Assembly: GCF_024213555.1 (NCBI RefSeq)
Contig: NZ_JANAVO010000001.1
Span: 1,364,001 to 1,428,000, forward strand
Direction of reading: 5' to 3'
Length of the DNA stretch: 64,000 nt
Source of the DNA: Allokutzneria sp. A3M-2-11 16
GTDB taxonomy: Bacteria; Actinomycetota; Actinomycetes; Mycobacteriales; Pseudonocardiaceae
Numbering within the stretch: position 1 is the stretch's first letter; every line of letters begins with the position of its first letter. The notes below the pieces were generated by a model. The model searched no databases, was not told the origin of the DNA, and was given only the letters and a program-made list of their open reading frames with translations. Below, in pieces: positions 1 through 8,516 of this stretch. Position numbers and translations under genes: made by a program.

Positions 1-539
1 ACCGTGGTGGCCCTGCCGAAGGCGGTCGCCGTGGAGTACACCGCCAGGAACTCGGCGTTGCCCGCGCCGTCGCCGGAGTCATCGGCCGCGCTCCTCGGCC
101 CCGGCACGAGGGCGGCCGCGCGGGGCGGGATCACGGCCATGGCGCTCTCGGCGGCACGCGCGGGGTCGATCCAGCTCAGCTCGACCGCGTTGCCCCGCAG
201 GACCGCGCGCAGCCCGTCCGCGCCGCGGATGAAGCAGCCGACGCCGGTCTGGCCCGGCTCGTCGGCGTAGACCACGGCCAGCTCGTCGTCGAAGTCGGCG
301 ATCACCCGCAGCGCGGCGGCCAGCTCGGGACCCACGTGGGCGTCGCTGCCGCCGCTGAGGCCGTGCTCGTTCAGCCAGCCGCTGGTGCGCTCCGCGGCGT
401 CGTCCGCCGAGTGGCCCAGCACCACCAGCGGGAACGGCATGACGCCGAGCCCGAGCAGGTTCCAGCAGGTCTCGTAGACCGGTGCCGGGACCGGCGGCAG
501 GCTCACACGACGCAGTGCGGAGATGGACACGATGGGCAC
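1..539 (-). CDS. EspG-like ESX secretion-associated protein, first of two, 3' part cut by window edge
   Basis: The gene reads on the minus strand and runs off the left edge, so its C-terminus is missing. The visible ~179 codons align almost residue for residue with the complete neighbour at 705-1487: PAPVYE, LGLGVMPFPLVVL, VGPEL, VIADFD and LAVVY all recur. EspG proteins are cytosolic chaperones that bind PE/PPE-type substrates of type VII (ESX) secretion systems. No ESX machinery or PE/PPE gene is in view, so the partner is unknown. Two GTG starts are possible, at 539 (GAGG five bases upstream) and at 530; I chose 539. Family assignment comes from recall of the EspG domain pattern. Confidence 0.75.
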   Translation of the reverse strand, partial: MPIVSISALRRVSLPPVPAPVYETCWNLLGLGVMPFPLVVLGHSADDAAERTSGWLNEHGLSGGSDAHVGPELAAALRVIADFDDELAVVYADEPGQTGVGCFIRGADGLRAVLRGNAVELSWIDPARAAESAMAVIPPRAAALVPGPRSAADDSGDGAGNAEFLAVYSTATAFGRATT

Positions 540-704
540 CCCAGCCTCGGTCGCTCGACGACCTCCGGAACACGGGAATCGTTCCCGCATGTACATACCG
601 AAGGGAATGCAACCGTGGGCGAGCGCGCCACACAAGCACCGAGAACCGATCGGGCGAATCCCCGGCCCGCTACTTGGGTAAGTGCCGGAATCGGCTCTTC
701 TCGA

Positions 705-1487
705 CTAGGAGAAAGGGCCGCTGAGCAGGCCGGAGAGGTGCTGGGAAACAGTTCCGGAACACGCGGCGGACAGTGACATCCAGCCGCTGGAGTGCGTGAT
801 CGCGTATCGGCCCTCCGGCGTGTCCAGCCAGGTCACGGGCTGCCGCGCGACGAGTTTGCAACTGCGCGGGTTCGACGGGCGCAATGCGCTGGCCTGCCCC
901 ACTGCGGTTGCGGTCGCATAAATGTCCAGGAAGCGTTCCGTGTCCGCGCGACCGGCATCGGCGATCACGCCGAAGCGCTCCCAGCGCCGCCCCGCGCGGG
1001 CGAGGTCGTCCGTGGCGACGCGCACCGGGGAGGCCGTGCCGGGGCCGTACTCCGGCACCACGGCGAGCGCGCTGGAGGCGAGCAGGTCGTTCTCGATCCA
1101 CTCCAGCTCGACCATGTCGGCCCGCAGCACCGCGCGCAGCGCCCGGCCGCCCCTGGCGAAGCCGCCGATGCGTGTCTGCACGTCATGTTCGGTGTAGACG
1201 ACGGCGAGCTCCATGTCGAAGTCCGCGATCGTGCGCAGCGCCTCGGTCAGCTCGGGGCCGATGCGGTGCTCGTCACCGAGGCCGTGCTCGCGCAGCCAGT
1301 GCGCGGCGCGGACCTCGACCGCGCTGTGGTCGTCCGGGTCCGTCGAGGTGCGCAGCACCACGAGCGGGAACGGCATCACGCCCAGTCCCAGCCGCGCCCA
1401 GCACACCTCGTACACCGGCGCGGGAATCGCGGGCAGCGCGGTCCGGACCGGCAACGTCCAGGAAGTGCTCGTCATGGCACTCAGCAC
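705..1487 (-). CDS. EspG-like ESX secretion-associated protein, second of two
   Basis: Complete 260-residue protein of the EspG type, the usual length for the family. It opens with the shared PAPVYEVCWARLGLGVMPF segment (about residues 22-40), followed by a central segment with IADFDMELAVVY and a variable C-terminal third. There is no signal peptide or membrane segment, as expected for a cytosolic ESX chaperone. The GTG start at 1487 is preceded five bases upstream by GGAGAAGG; an in-frame ATG at 1475 is the alternative. It lies 165 bp upstream of its paralogue in the same direction, which indicates tandem duplication. No ESX structural gene is visible nearby. Confidence 0.8.
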   Translation of the reverse strand: MLSAMTSTSWTLPVRTALPAIPAPVYEVCWARLGLGVMPFPLVVLRTSTDPDDHSAVEVRAAHWLREHGLGDEHRIGPELTEALRTIADFDMELAVVYTEHDVQTRIGGFARGGRALRAVLRADMVELEWIENDLLASSALAVVPEYGPGTASPVRVATDDLARAGRRWERFGVIADAGRADTERFLDIYATATAVGQASALRPSNPRSCKLVARQPVTWLDTPEGRYAITHSSGWMSLSAACSGTVSQHLSGLLSGPFS

Positions 1488-1735
1488 AGTGACCTTCTCC
1501 AGGCTCGACTACGTCGCGTGGGAATTAACTACCACGCCAATCGTCGAGCGCCCTCGTATCGTTTCAGGATCCGATTAACACGAATGACCCCTCATGACGC
1601 GACCACAAGGCCACGACCAGGGGGAACACCCGCGTGATAATTGCACTATGGAAAACAAGCGAGTGGATGCCCGAACGGCGGGCACCCTAGCTTAAGGAAG
1701 ACTTGAGATTAATCTCCAAGAACACAAATCTGTAC

Positions 1736-3031
1736 TCACGCACTGGGCGCCAGCCGAACAGCGGTCGCCACGATCTTGTCGAGCGCGTCGCCGTCCTTGG
1801 GGTCGTAGAGCCCGGCCAGCAGCTTGAGCACGAGCTTCATCAGACCGTCCATGGGCAGGCCGTACTTGGTGGCCGTCTTCATGACGTGCGGGTTGCCGAT
1901 GAGCTTGCTGAAGATGTTGCCGAGCCGGTAGTAGCCGCCGAGGGCCTGCTTGATCGCCACCGGGTAGCGGCCGAGCGCGCGCTCGCGGCTCGGACCCTCC
2001 GCGCGGGCGAGGGCGTGCACGACGCACTCGGCCGCGATGCGCGCGGACTCCATGGCGTAGGCGATGCCCTCCCCGTTGAACGGGTTGACCATGCCGCCCG
2101 CGTCGCCGACCAGCAGCAGGCCGTTGCGGTAGTGCGGGGTGCGGTTGAAGCCCATCGGCAGCGCGGCGCCGCCGACCTTGCCGATCGCGTTGGCGTCGCG
2201 GAAGCCCCACTCCTCCGGAGTGCCGTCCAGCCACGACTTCAGCAGCGCGCGGTAGTCGGTCTTGCCGTAGGCCTTGGAGGTGGACAGGATGCCCAGCCCG
2301 ACGTTCACCGTGCCGTCGCCCATGCCGAAGATCCAGCCGTAGCCGGGCAGCAGCCTCGGGTCGGCGGGGTTGCTGCGGTCCCACAGCTCCAGGTGCGACT
2401 CCAGGTAGTCGTCCTTGGTGCGCGGGCTCTCGTAGTAGCGGCGGACCGCGACGCCCATCGGGCGGTCCTCGCGCTTGTCCATGCCGATCGACAGCGCGAG
2501 CCGGGCCGAGACCCCGTCGCAGGCCACGATCAGCGGCGCCCGGTAGCTGACCGGCTTCTTGTCCGGTCCGGTGACCGCCTTCACGCCGATGACCCGGCCG
2601 GTCCGCTCGTCGGTGATGGCCGACTGCACGGTGGTCTGCTCCAGCAGCCGCGCGCCCGCGTGCTGGGCGGTGCGGGCGAGCATCTCGTCGAAGTCCTGCC
2701 GGGGGCGCACCACGCCGTAGGGCGGGAAGGTGGCCAGCTCCGGCCAGTCCAGCTCGATCGTCCGGCCGCCGCCGACCACGCGCAGGCCGCGGTTGTGCAG
2801 CCAGCCCGCCTTCTCGGTGGTGTCGATGCCCAGGTCGATGAGCTGCTTCACTCCGCGCGGGGTGAGGCCGTCGCCGCAGACCTTCTCCCGGGGGAAGGAG
2901 CTCTTCTCCAGCAGCAGCACGTCCAGGCCCGCCCGGGCCAGGTAGGTGGCGGCGGTGGATCCGGCCGGACCCGCGCCGACCACGATGACCTCGGCGTCCT
3001 CGCCCGGACGACGGCGGCTTGACGTGATCAT
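1736..3031 (-). CDS. menJ: Menaquinone reductase MenJ (geranylgeranyl reductase family flavoprotein)
   Basis: FAD-dependent enzyme of 431 residues that in mycobacteria saturates one isoprene unit of the menaquinone side chain. The Rossmann motif VVGAGPAG is at about 17-24, the family signature FPREKVCGDGLTPRG at about 48-62, and the second FAD motif GDAGGMVNPFNGEG near 300. The ATG at 3031 was chosen because AAGGAG ends four bases upstream; an in-frame GTG at 3055 lacks this. A Rex-type operator (3040-3057) overlaps that ribosome-binding site. menG lies 78 bp upstream on the same strand, the arrangement of M. tuberculosis Rv0558-Rv0561c. Family assignment is firm; the MenJ role is inferred from similarity and context. 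Confidence 0.88.
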   Translation of the reverse strand: MITSSRRRPGEDAEVIVVGAGPAGSTAATYLARAGLDVLLLEKSSFPREKVCGDGLTPRGVKQLIDLGIDTTEKAGWLHNRGLRVVGGGRTIELDWPELATFPPYGVVRPRQDFDEMLARTAQHAGARLLEQTTVQSAITDERTGRVIGVKAVTGPDKKPVSYRAPLIVACDGVSARLALSIGMDKREDRPMGVAVRRYYESPRTKDDYLESHLELWDRSNPADPRLLPGYGWIFGMGDGTVNVGLGILSTSKAYGKTDYRALLKSWLDGTPEEWGFRDANAIGKVGGAALPMGFNRTPHYRNGLLLVGDAGGMVNPFNGEGIAYAMESARIAAECVVHALARAEGPSRERALGRYPVAIKQALGGYYRLGNIFSKLIGNPHVMKTATKYGLPMDGLMKLVLKLLAGLYDPKDGDALDKIVATAVRLAPSA

Positions 3032-3039
3032 GGGTCTCC

Positions 3040-3057
3040 TTGTGAAAGCGTTCACGA
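3040..3057. promoter_or_regulatory. Predicted Rex operator over the menJ ribosome-binding site
   Basis: The 18 bases TTGTGAAAGCGTTCACGA form an imperfect palindrome. The inner 16 bases match the Streptomyces Rex operator TGTGAACGCGTTCACA at 14 positions. The site lies 9 bp upstream of the menJ ATG and touches its AAGGAG, so bound Rex would block initiation. A rex gene is encoded at 40863-41651. The match is seen directly; function is inferred. Confidence 0.65.
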
Positions 3058-3108
3058 ACCAGGTCCGAGTCTAGGCGAACCGGACGCGGGCGTCCGCGTG
3101 CTCCCAGC

Positions 3109-3801
3109 TCAGGGTTTGACAGCCCGGTGCAACGCGACCACGCCGAGGTTCAGCGGCCGCCACGCGACGTCGGTCCACCCTGCCTGAGAGATGATCTCCG
3201 CGAGTTCCCGCTGGCCAGGCCAGGTGCCCATGGACTCGGCGAGGTAGCGGTAGGCCTCCGGGTTGGACGAGACCGGCCGGGCCAGCAGCGGCAGCACCGG
3301 CAGCCCGAGCCGCCGGTAAAGGAACCGGAACGGGCGAAACTGGGGTTGAGAGACCTCACAGATCACCATGCGTCCGCCGGTCCGGACGACCCTGGCCATC
3401 TCCCGCAGCGCGCCCTCGGTGTCGACGAAGTTGCGCAGCCCGAAGGTGACCGTGACCACGTCGAAGGAGTTGTCGGCGAAGGGCAGCCGCATCGCGTCGG
3501 CCGCGACCATCGGCACGTCCCGCCCGATCTCCTTGCCCCGCTCCAGCATCCCGAGCGAGAAGTCCGCCGCGACGCACCACGCTCCGGAATCGGTGTACTC
3601 GACCGTGGAGATCGCGGTACCGGCGGCCAGGTCGAGCACCCGCTCGCCCGGCTTGAGGTCCAGCGCCCGCGCGGTCTTGATCCGCCAGCGCCGGTCGAAG
3701 CCGACCGTCATGACGGAGTTCGCGCGGTCGTAGCCACGGGCCACGCCGTCGAACATCTCGGCGACCTCGCGTGGCTTCTTGTCCAAACCGGCCCTGACCA
3801 T
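3109..3801 (-). CDS. menG: Demethylmenaquinone methyltransferase MenG/UbiE
   Basis: 230-residue class I SAM-dependent methyltransferase that methylates demethylmenaquinone in the last step of menaquinone synthesis. It begins with the UbiE hallmark [16 protein letters not shown] (residues 18-33). SAM motif [10 protein letters not shown], is at about 55-63, and [10 protein letters not shown], the UbiE post-II signature, at about 112-121. Length is normal. It shares strand with menJ downstream and the glycosyltransferase at 3832-4938 lies 30 bp away on its 5' side in the same direction, so the three may be co-transcribed. Confidence 0.93.
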   Translation of the reverse strand: MVRAGLDKKPREVAEMFDGVARGYDRANSVMTVGFDRRWRIKTARALDLKPGERVLDLAAGTAISTVEYTDSGAWCVAADFSLGMLERGKEIGRDVPMVAADAMRLPFADNSFDVVTVTFGLRNFVDTEGALREMARVVRTGGRMVICEVSQPQFRPFRFLYRRLGLPVLPLLARPVSSNPEAYRYLAESMGTWPGQRELAEIISQAGWTDVAWRPLNLGVVALHRAVKP

Positions 3802-3831
3802 GCCGGAAGCTTAGGGCCTGCGTGAGGGGTC

Positions 3832-4938
3832 TCAGCTCAGCGCGTCGAGCATCCCGTCAACCGCCGCCGCCCAGGGGAAGCACTCGGCGCGGGCCCGCGC
3901 GGCGGCACGGCGCTCCGGCTCGGGCAGCGACAGCACCGAGGCGACGGCGTCGGCGAACGCGGCCGGGCTGTCGTCCGCGGCGACGGCCCCGCACCCCGGC
4001 TGCACGATCTCCGGCAGCGCGGAGGAGCCGGAGACCACCACCGGCGTGCCGGAGGCGAGCGCTTCCAGCGCCGCGAGACCGAACGTCTCATGTGGACCGG
4101 GAGCCAGCGAGATGTCCGCCGTGGCAAGGAGATCGGCCACCTCCGCGCGCGAGTCGAGGAAGCCGAGGAAGGTCACCGGCAGGCCCTCGGCCAGCTCTTC
4201 GAGCGCCTTCTTGCGCGGCCCGTCACCCGCGATCACCAGCCGCACCCGCTGCCCGCGGCGAACCAGCTCGCGCACCGTCTCGACGCTGCGCTCCACGTGC
4301 TTCTCCGGCGACAACCGTCCACAGTGGACCAGAAGTGAGTCCGCGTCACCGAGCATCCGCGCGTGCAGCGAGTCGTCGTAGTTGCCCGGGTCGAAGGTGT
4401 CCAGGTCGACCCCGAGCGGCACCTGGCGCAGGTTCACCGTGCCGATGCGATCGAACTCCTGCCTGGCGAAGGCCGTGGTGCACACCACGTTCGCGAAACT
4501 GGCCGCCATCCAGCCGTTGGCCACGTCAGCCGCCCACCGCGCCGCGCGGGGCGGCAGCAGGAACTGCTCAAGAATGCGGTCGAGGCGCTCGTGCGAGATC
4601 ACCACGCTCGACGCCCCGTTGCGGCCCGCCCAGCGCCCGAGACCGCGCAGCGTCGCCCGGTCGGACACCTCGATCGCGTCCGGCTTGAGGCGGTCCAGCC
4701 ACGTCCGCACCCGGAACGGGTCCAGCACCCGGTAGCCGCCCATCCCCGGAACCGTCGGCCCGAACAGCGTGATGCGCCGAACCCCGCCCGGCAGGTCCTC
4801 GACCGAGTGCTCCGCCCCCGGAACGATGAGCACCACCTGGTGCCCGCGCGCCACGTAGCCCGGCCCCAGGTGGTTCAGCGCCGTGCGCAGCCCACCGGAA
4901 CGGGGCCCGTAGAAGTTCGCCAGCTGGACGATCCGCAT
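3832..4938 (-). CDS. GT4-family glycosyltransferase
   Basis: 368-residue retaining GT-B glycosyltransferase. The N-terminal domain starts MRIVQLANFYGPRSGGL, the acceptor-side glycine loop typical of GT4. The C-terminal domain shows HCGRLSPEKHV (sugar-nucleotide loop) and the donor-binding EX7E-type segment GPHETFGLAALEALASGTPV. The ATG at 4938 was preferred because GGAGG precedes it and all similarity starts there; a longer frame to 5013 is low-complexity. The neighbouring gene at 5189-6328 is a paralogue. In mycobacteria the matching position holds a mannosyltransferase acting on phosphatidylinositol mannoside or related glycolipids, but the sugar and acceptor here cannot be read from sequence. 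Confidence 0.85.
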   Translation of the reverse strand: MRIVQLANFYGPRSGGLRTALNHLGPGYVARGHQVVLIVPGAEHSVEDLPGGVRRITLFGPTVPGMGGYRVLDPFRVRTWLDRLKPDAIEVSDRATLRGLGRWAGRNGASSVVISHERLDRILEQFLLPPRAARWAADVANGWMAASFANVVCTTAFARQEFDRIGTVNLRQVPLGVDLDTFDPGNYDDSLHARMLGDADSLLVHCGRLSPEKHVERSVETVRELVRRGQRVRLVIAGDGPRKKALEELAEGLPVTFLGFLDSRAEVADLLATADISLAPGPHETFGLAALEALASGTPVVVSGSSALPEIVQPGCGAVAADDSPAAFADAVASVLSLPEPERRAAARARAECFPWAAAVDGMLDALS

Positions 4939-5003
4939 CCCCCGAGCCTCCCACCAGCCCCCGAGCCGCTCCCCCCGCCCCCTCCCCCCGCCGTTACGTG
5001 CTG

Positions 5004-5170
5004 AATGAGTCATTGGGGTACTTCAACGCCCTGAACGGGTCGTTCAGGGACCTCAACGCCCCAAACGCGTCATTGGCGAGCGGCCGAGGTGCCGGGCGAA
5101 CGGGTCATTGAGGGCGCTCAACAGCCCTGAATGAGTCATTGGGGGAACTCAAGTACCTCAATGACTCATT
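5004..5170. repeat. 30-bp-period NDSF/NESL array R1 (6 cores)
   Basis: Six near-palindromic 11-bp cores of the type AAYGNSYCRTT start at 5004, 5034, 5064, 5099, 5130 and 5160, so most steps are exactly 30 bp. Linkers resemble GGGGTACTTCAACGCCCTG. The array ends 18 bp from the stop codon of the glycosyltransferase gene at 5189. Read past that TAA on the minus strand, the two nearest cores are in frame (AAT GAG TCA TTG, then AAT GAC TCA TTC). See the first finding. Confidence 0.9.
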
Positions 5171-5188
5171 CAGGGCAAAAACGGGGGG

Positions 5189-6328
5189 TTAGGCGGCGGT
5201 GGTGGTGGAGTGGGGGATGTTGGCGATCTCGACGTAGTGGTCGAGGAGCTGGTCGCAGATGACCGGCCAGGTGCGGGCGAGGACGGAGCGGCGGGCGGCC
5301 TCGGCGAAGCGGGCGCGGGTGCCGGGGTCGGCCAGGGCGGTGATGCCCTCGCGCAGGCCCTGTTCGAACTCGGCGGCGTCCCACGCGGGCAGCAGGTAGC
5401 CGGTGCGACCGGGCTGGACCAGGTCGCGGGGGCCGCCGGCGTCGGGGGCGAGCACGGGGACGCCGGAGGCGAGCGCCTCCTGGACGGTCTGGCAGAAGGT
5501 CTCGAACGGGCCGGTGTGCACGAACAGGTCGAGGCTGGCGTAGGCGGTGGCCAGCTCCTCGCCCTCGCGCATGCCGAGGAAGGCCGCGCGCGGCATGGTC
5601 TTGCGCATCGCGTCCAGCTCGGGGCCGTCGCCGACCACGACGAGCTGCACGCCGGGCATGTCGTGCGCGGCCTGGAGCCGGTCGACGCACTTCTCCAGTG
5701 CGAGCCTGCCGACGTAGCCGACGAGCAGTTCCCCGTTGGGGGCGAGGCGGGCGCGCAGGGCGTCGTCGCGGCGGGACGGGTTGAAGCGGTTCACATCGAC
5801 GCCACGGGCCCAGTGGTGCACGCGGGGGATGCCGTGCTCACCGAGGGCGTCCACGGCCCAGCTCGACGGTGCGAGGGTGCGGTCGGCCATGCCGTGCAGC
5901 CAGCGGGTCCAGCGCCACGCGGCGCGCTCGGCGAGGCCGAGGCCGTAGGTCCCGGCGAAACCGGCCACGTCGGTCTGGTAGATCGCGATCGTCGGCAGGC
6001 CGAGCTTGCGGGCGGCGACCATGCCGCGCATGCCCACGATGAACGGCGAGGCCAGGTGCACGACGTCGGGGTTGAACTCGCGCAGCGCCTTGACCACCTT
6101 GCGGCTGGGCACGCCGATCGGCTGCGCCTTCAGCACCGGCAGCTGCACCTCGGGCAGCCGCACGACGGGGTAGCCCGCGTACTCCTCGGGACCGTTGCCG
6201 GGGGCGATCACCATCGCCTCGTGACCGTTCCGGCGCAGGTGCTCCAGCACCCGCAGCACGGAGTTGGTGACTCCGTTGACGTGCGGGAGGAAGCTCTCGG
6301 TCACGATCGCTACGCGCACGGGTCTCAC
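5189..6328 (-). CDS. mgtA: GT4 glycosyltransferase, MgtA-like (mannosyltransferase candidate)
   Basis: 379-residue GT-B glycosyltransferase closely resembling mycobacterial MgtA (Rv0557), a GDP-mannose-dependent alpha-mannosyltransferase acting on a glycolipid anchor. Shared stretches as I recall them are VRVAIVTESFLPHVNGV at the N-terminus, HLASP, YQTDVAGFA, GVDVNRFNPS, GYVGRLALEKCVDRL, and the EX7E donor site ETFCQTVQEALASG near 280. The GTG at 6328 has GGAAGG nine bases upstream; a GTG at 6337 is the alternative. It sits upstream of the paralogue at 3832-4938, separated by a repeat array that begins directly after this stop codon. Family is firm; donor and acceptor are inferred. Confidence 0.85.
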   Translation of the reverse strand: MRPVRVAIVTESFLPHVNGVTNSVLRVLEHLRRNGHEAMVIAPGNGPEEYAGYPVVRLPEVQLPVLKAQPIGVPSRKVVKALREFNPDVVHLASPFIVGMRGMVAARKLGLPTIAIYQTDVAGFAGTYGLGLAERAAWRWTRWLHGMADRTLAPSSWAVDALGEHGIPRVHHWARGVDVNRFNPSRRDDALRARLAPNGELLVGYVGRLALEKCVDRLQAAHDMPGVQLVVVGDGPELDAMRKTMPRAAFLGMREGEELATAYASLDLFVHTGPFETFCQTVQEALASGVPVLAPDAGGPRDLVQPGRTGYLLPAWDAAEFEQGLREGITALADPGTRARFAEAARRSVLARTWPVICDQLLDHYVEIANIPHSTTTAA

Positions 6329-6541
6329 GGTGCCCACCCTTCCAGCCCTGCTTCCGCCCCCTGCATGAAGGGTCGCCGAACGTCAGGGGAAGTCCTGGTT
6401 CCCGATACCCAGTCCTGCCCGGACCACGCCTGTACGCCCACTTATGCAAAGACGTCCGACCCGCACTCTTGGCCTGGTGATCCTCACCACGTCACCTCGG
6501 TTTCGCGCTGCGGACACCGTTCGCGGTCACGCTCGGACGGC

Positions 6542-7378
6542 ATGACGGCCTTGTCCTCCCAGCCGGTGCCCGCGCTCGAACCGGCACTGCTCTCCCGCGC
6601 CCTGGAGGTGGCGGGGCGGCTGGCCAACGACGCCGCGGACGTGATCACCGCAACGGCCGGGCGGGACGTGCGCCCGGAGACCGACGAGTCCCCCTTCGAC
6701 TGGGTCACCGACACCGGCCGCACCCTGGAGCGGCACACCCGCCGCGTCCTCGCCGCGGAGTTCCCCGGGGTTCCGGTGATCGGCGAGGAGTCCGGCGCGG
6801 GCAAGCTGCCCGTCGCGGCGTCCACCGAGTACCGGTGGGTGGTCGACCCGGTGGACGGGACGATCAACTACGTGGCGGGCATCCCGTGGTGCTCGTACAG
6901 CCTGGCGCTGATCGACCGGTTCGGTCCCGTGGTCGGTGTGGTCGCCGATCCCTACCGCGCGCAGATCTACGCGGCGGCCCGCGGCCGGGGCACCAGGGCC
7001 AACGGCGCGCCCGTGCGGTTGGCTCCGCGCGCGGAGCTGGCGGGCGGTGTGATCTGCACCGAGCTGAGCCGGGGCGGGATCTGGCCGGGCATGGCGGCCT
7101 TCACCGAGCGCGCCGGGCGGGCCCGGGTGGCGGTGCGGGTGCTCGGTTCGACGGCGCTGGCCATCGCGCAGGTGGCGCTGGGCCACGCGATCGGCGCGGT
7201 GCTGCACGACTACGAGGAGTGGGACGTCGCGGGGGCCATCGCGCTGGCGACGGAGGCGGGAGCGGTGGTGCTGGGCCGCGACGGCCGCCCGCGGCCGATG
7301 CCGATGGGCGGGCTGCTCGTCGCGGCCCCCGAGTTCGCCGCCGACCTGCTGGCCTGGTGGCGTGCCCCGGACGACTAA
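6542..7378 (+). CDS. Inositol monophosphatase family protein
   Basis: 278-residue Mg2+-dependent phosphomonoesterase of the inositol monophosphatase/CysQ fold. The three metal-site motifs are present: GEESG (81-85), VDPVDGTINY (101-110) and EWDVAGAI (226-233). The likely substrate is a small phosphorylated polyol such as inositol-1-phosphate, which would feed phosphatidylinositol and mycothiol pools, but histidinol-phosphate and PAP phosphatases share these motifs. The ATG at 6542 gives a normal length; the frame stays open upstream but without recognisable homology. It diverges from mgtA across 213 bp. Its TAA overlaps the convergent lipoprotein stop by four bases. Confidence 0.88.
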   Translation: MTALSSQPVPALEPALLSRALEVAGRLANDAADVITATAGRDVRPETDESPFDWVTDTGRTLERHTRRVLAAEFPGVPVIGEESGAGKLPVAASTEYRWVVDPVDGTINYVAGIPWCSYSLALIDRFGPVVGVVADPYRAQIYAAARGRGTRANGAPVRLAPRAELAGGVICTELSRGGIWPGMAAFTERAGRARVAVRVLGSTALAIAQVALGHAIGAVLHDYEEWDVAGAIALATEAGAVVLGRDGRPRPMPMGGLLVAAPEFAADLLAWWRAPDD

Positions 7379-8454
7379 CCCGCGCTCTGCACCACCATCG
7401 TGGCGACCTTGTCCACGACGTCGCACGGCTTCAGCGACTGCGGCGGCGCCTTCTGACCCAGTCGCGGGTTCAGCTGCTTCGGGCTCAGCTCGACACTGAT
7501 CAGGTGGCCGGTGATGGTGCCCTTCGGGTCAGACGGCTTGTAGTTCAAGGACACCGCACAGGATTCCGGCAGATCCATGAAGGGCTTGTTCAACCGGATG
7601 CCGCTGAGTCCCGCGACGGTCACCGCGGGCGTGTCCGCGGTGACCTCCTGCTCGACGTTGTACTGGTAGATCACGCCGAGGGTGTAGCTGTACTCGTCAC
7701 CCGGCTTCGTCAACGCGATCTGACAGCCGTACGGGTTGTAGCGGCTGACCGAGCCGGGCGACCAGCCGGAGAACTCGCCGAGGAACTGCTGCTGCGCGGC
7801 GCACGGGTCCTTGCCCAGCAACGACTTGCCGGTGGGCGGTGTGGTGCGGGCCGGGATGGTGAGCAGCTTCCGTGCGATCGCGCCCGCGTAGGTCTTGGCC
7901 TCCTCGCACGCCTCCGGCCACGTGCCCTTGGACTTGTAGCCGCTGATCGTGAAGGCGTAGCCGGTGTCCTCGATCGGCAGGCGGACGTAGCAGGAACCCT
8001 CCGAACCGGCCTTCTTGGGCAGGTAGACCTTGTGGCCCGCGACCTCGACCTCCTGGTCCTTCTGGCGGTCGATCTCGGTGTAGACGGAGGGTGAGATCTC
8101 GAAGCGGTGCGTCGGCACCTCGGTGCCCGAGTTGCCAGCGCGGATCTTGCAACCGGGCAGGCCCGGTCCCATGAAGGTGGTCACCGGCTCGCCGAACTTC
8201 TTCATCGGCTCCGGATCGAGCGCCTGGCACAGGTCGGCCGCGCGCAGTCTCGCCATCAGCGCGGCCCCGGCCTCGGAGGTGACCACCCTGGCGGTCTCGG
8301 CCGTGGCGTCCTTCGCCGTGGCGGAACGGGTCGTGGTCTTCGGCGGAGTCGGCCCGGGTTCGGCGGTGCCGACCACGGTGGACGCGCAACCGGTGAGGAA
8401 AGTCGTCACGAGCGCGGCGGCGACCGCTGCGGCTCGGCGGGAAGTGGTGTGCAT
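7375..8454 (-). CDS. Secreted lipoprotein, DUF3558-like, two repeated halves
   Basis: 359 residues with a lipoprotein signal peptide: basic start, hydrophobic core and lipobox LTGC with Cys23. The mature part has a Pro/Thr-rich tether and then two similar modules. Each begins with a D/C-containing motif (ADLCQALDP near 77 and KDPCAAQQQF near 237) and carries a paired GCKI/GCQI about 40-50 residues on. This is the pattern of DUF3558 actinobacterial lipoproteins of unknown function. The ATG at 8454 begins the signal peptide. The gene converges on the phosphatase gene with a 4-bp stop overlap. Confidence 0.75.
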   Translation of the reverse strand: MHTTSRRAAAVAAALVTTFLTGCASTVVGTAEPGPTPPKTTTRSATAKDATAETARVVTSEAGAALMARLRAADLCQALDPEPMKKFGEPVTTFMGPGLPGCKIRAGNSGTEVPTHRFEISPSVYTEIDRQKDQEVEVAGHKVYLPKKAGSEGSCYVRLPIEDTGYAFTISGYKSKGTWPEACEEAKTYAGAIARKLLTIPARTTPPTGKSLLGKDPCAAQQQFLGEFSGWSPGSVSRYNPYGCQIALTKPGDEYSYTLGVIYQYNVEQEVTADTPAVTVAGLSGIRLNKPFMDLPESCAVSLNYKPSDPKGTITGHLISVELSPKQLNPRLGQKAPPQSLKPCDVVDKVATMVVQSAG

Positions 8455-8516
8455 TCTTGGCCCCCAGTGCGTCAATGCCGGGCCGGAACCTACCGGAAGA
8501 TCATGGCCCGAACGGT

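Noticed and set aside
5210-6541. Long plus-strand frame running antisense through the mgtA-like gene into the phosphatase gene
   Set aside because: It is the GC-rich shadow of the minus-strand glycosyltransferase; homology begins only at the ATG at 6542.
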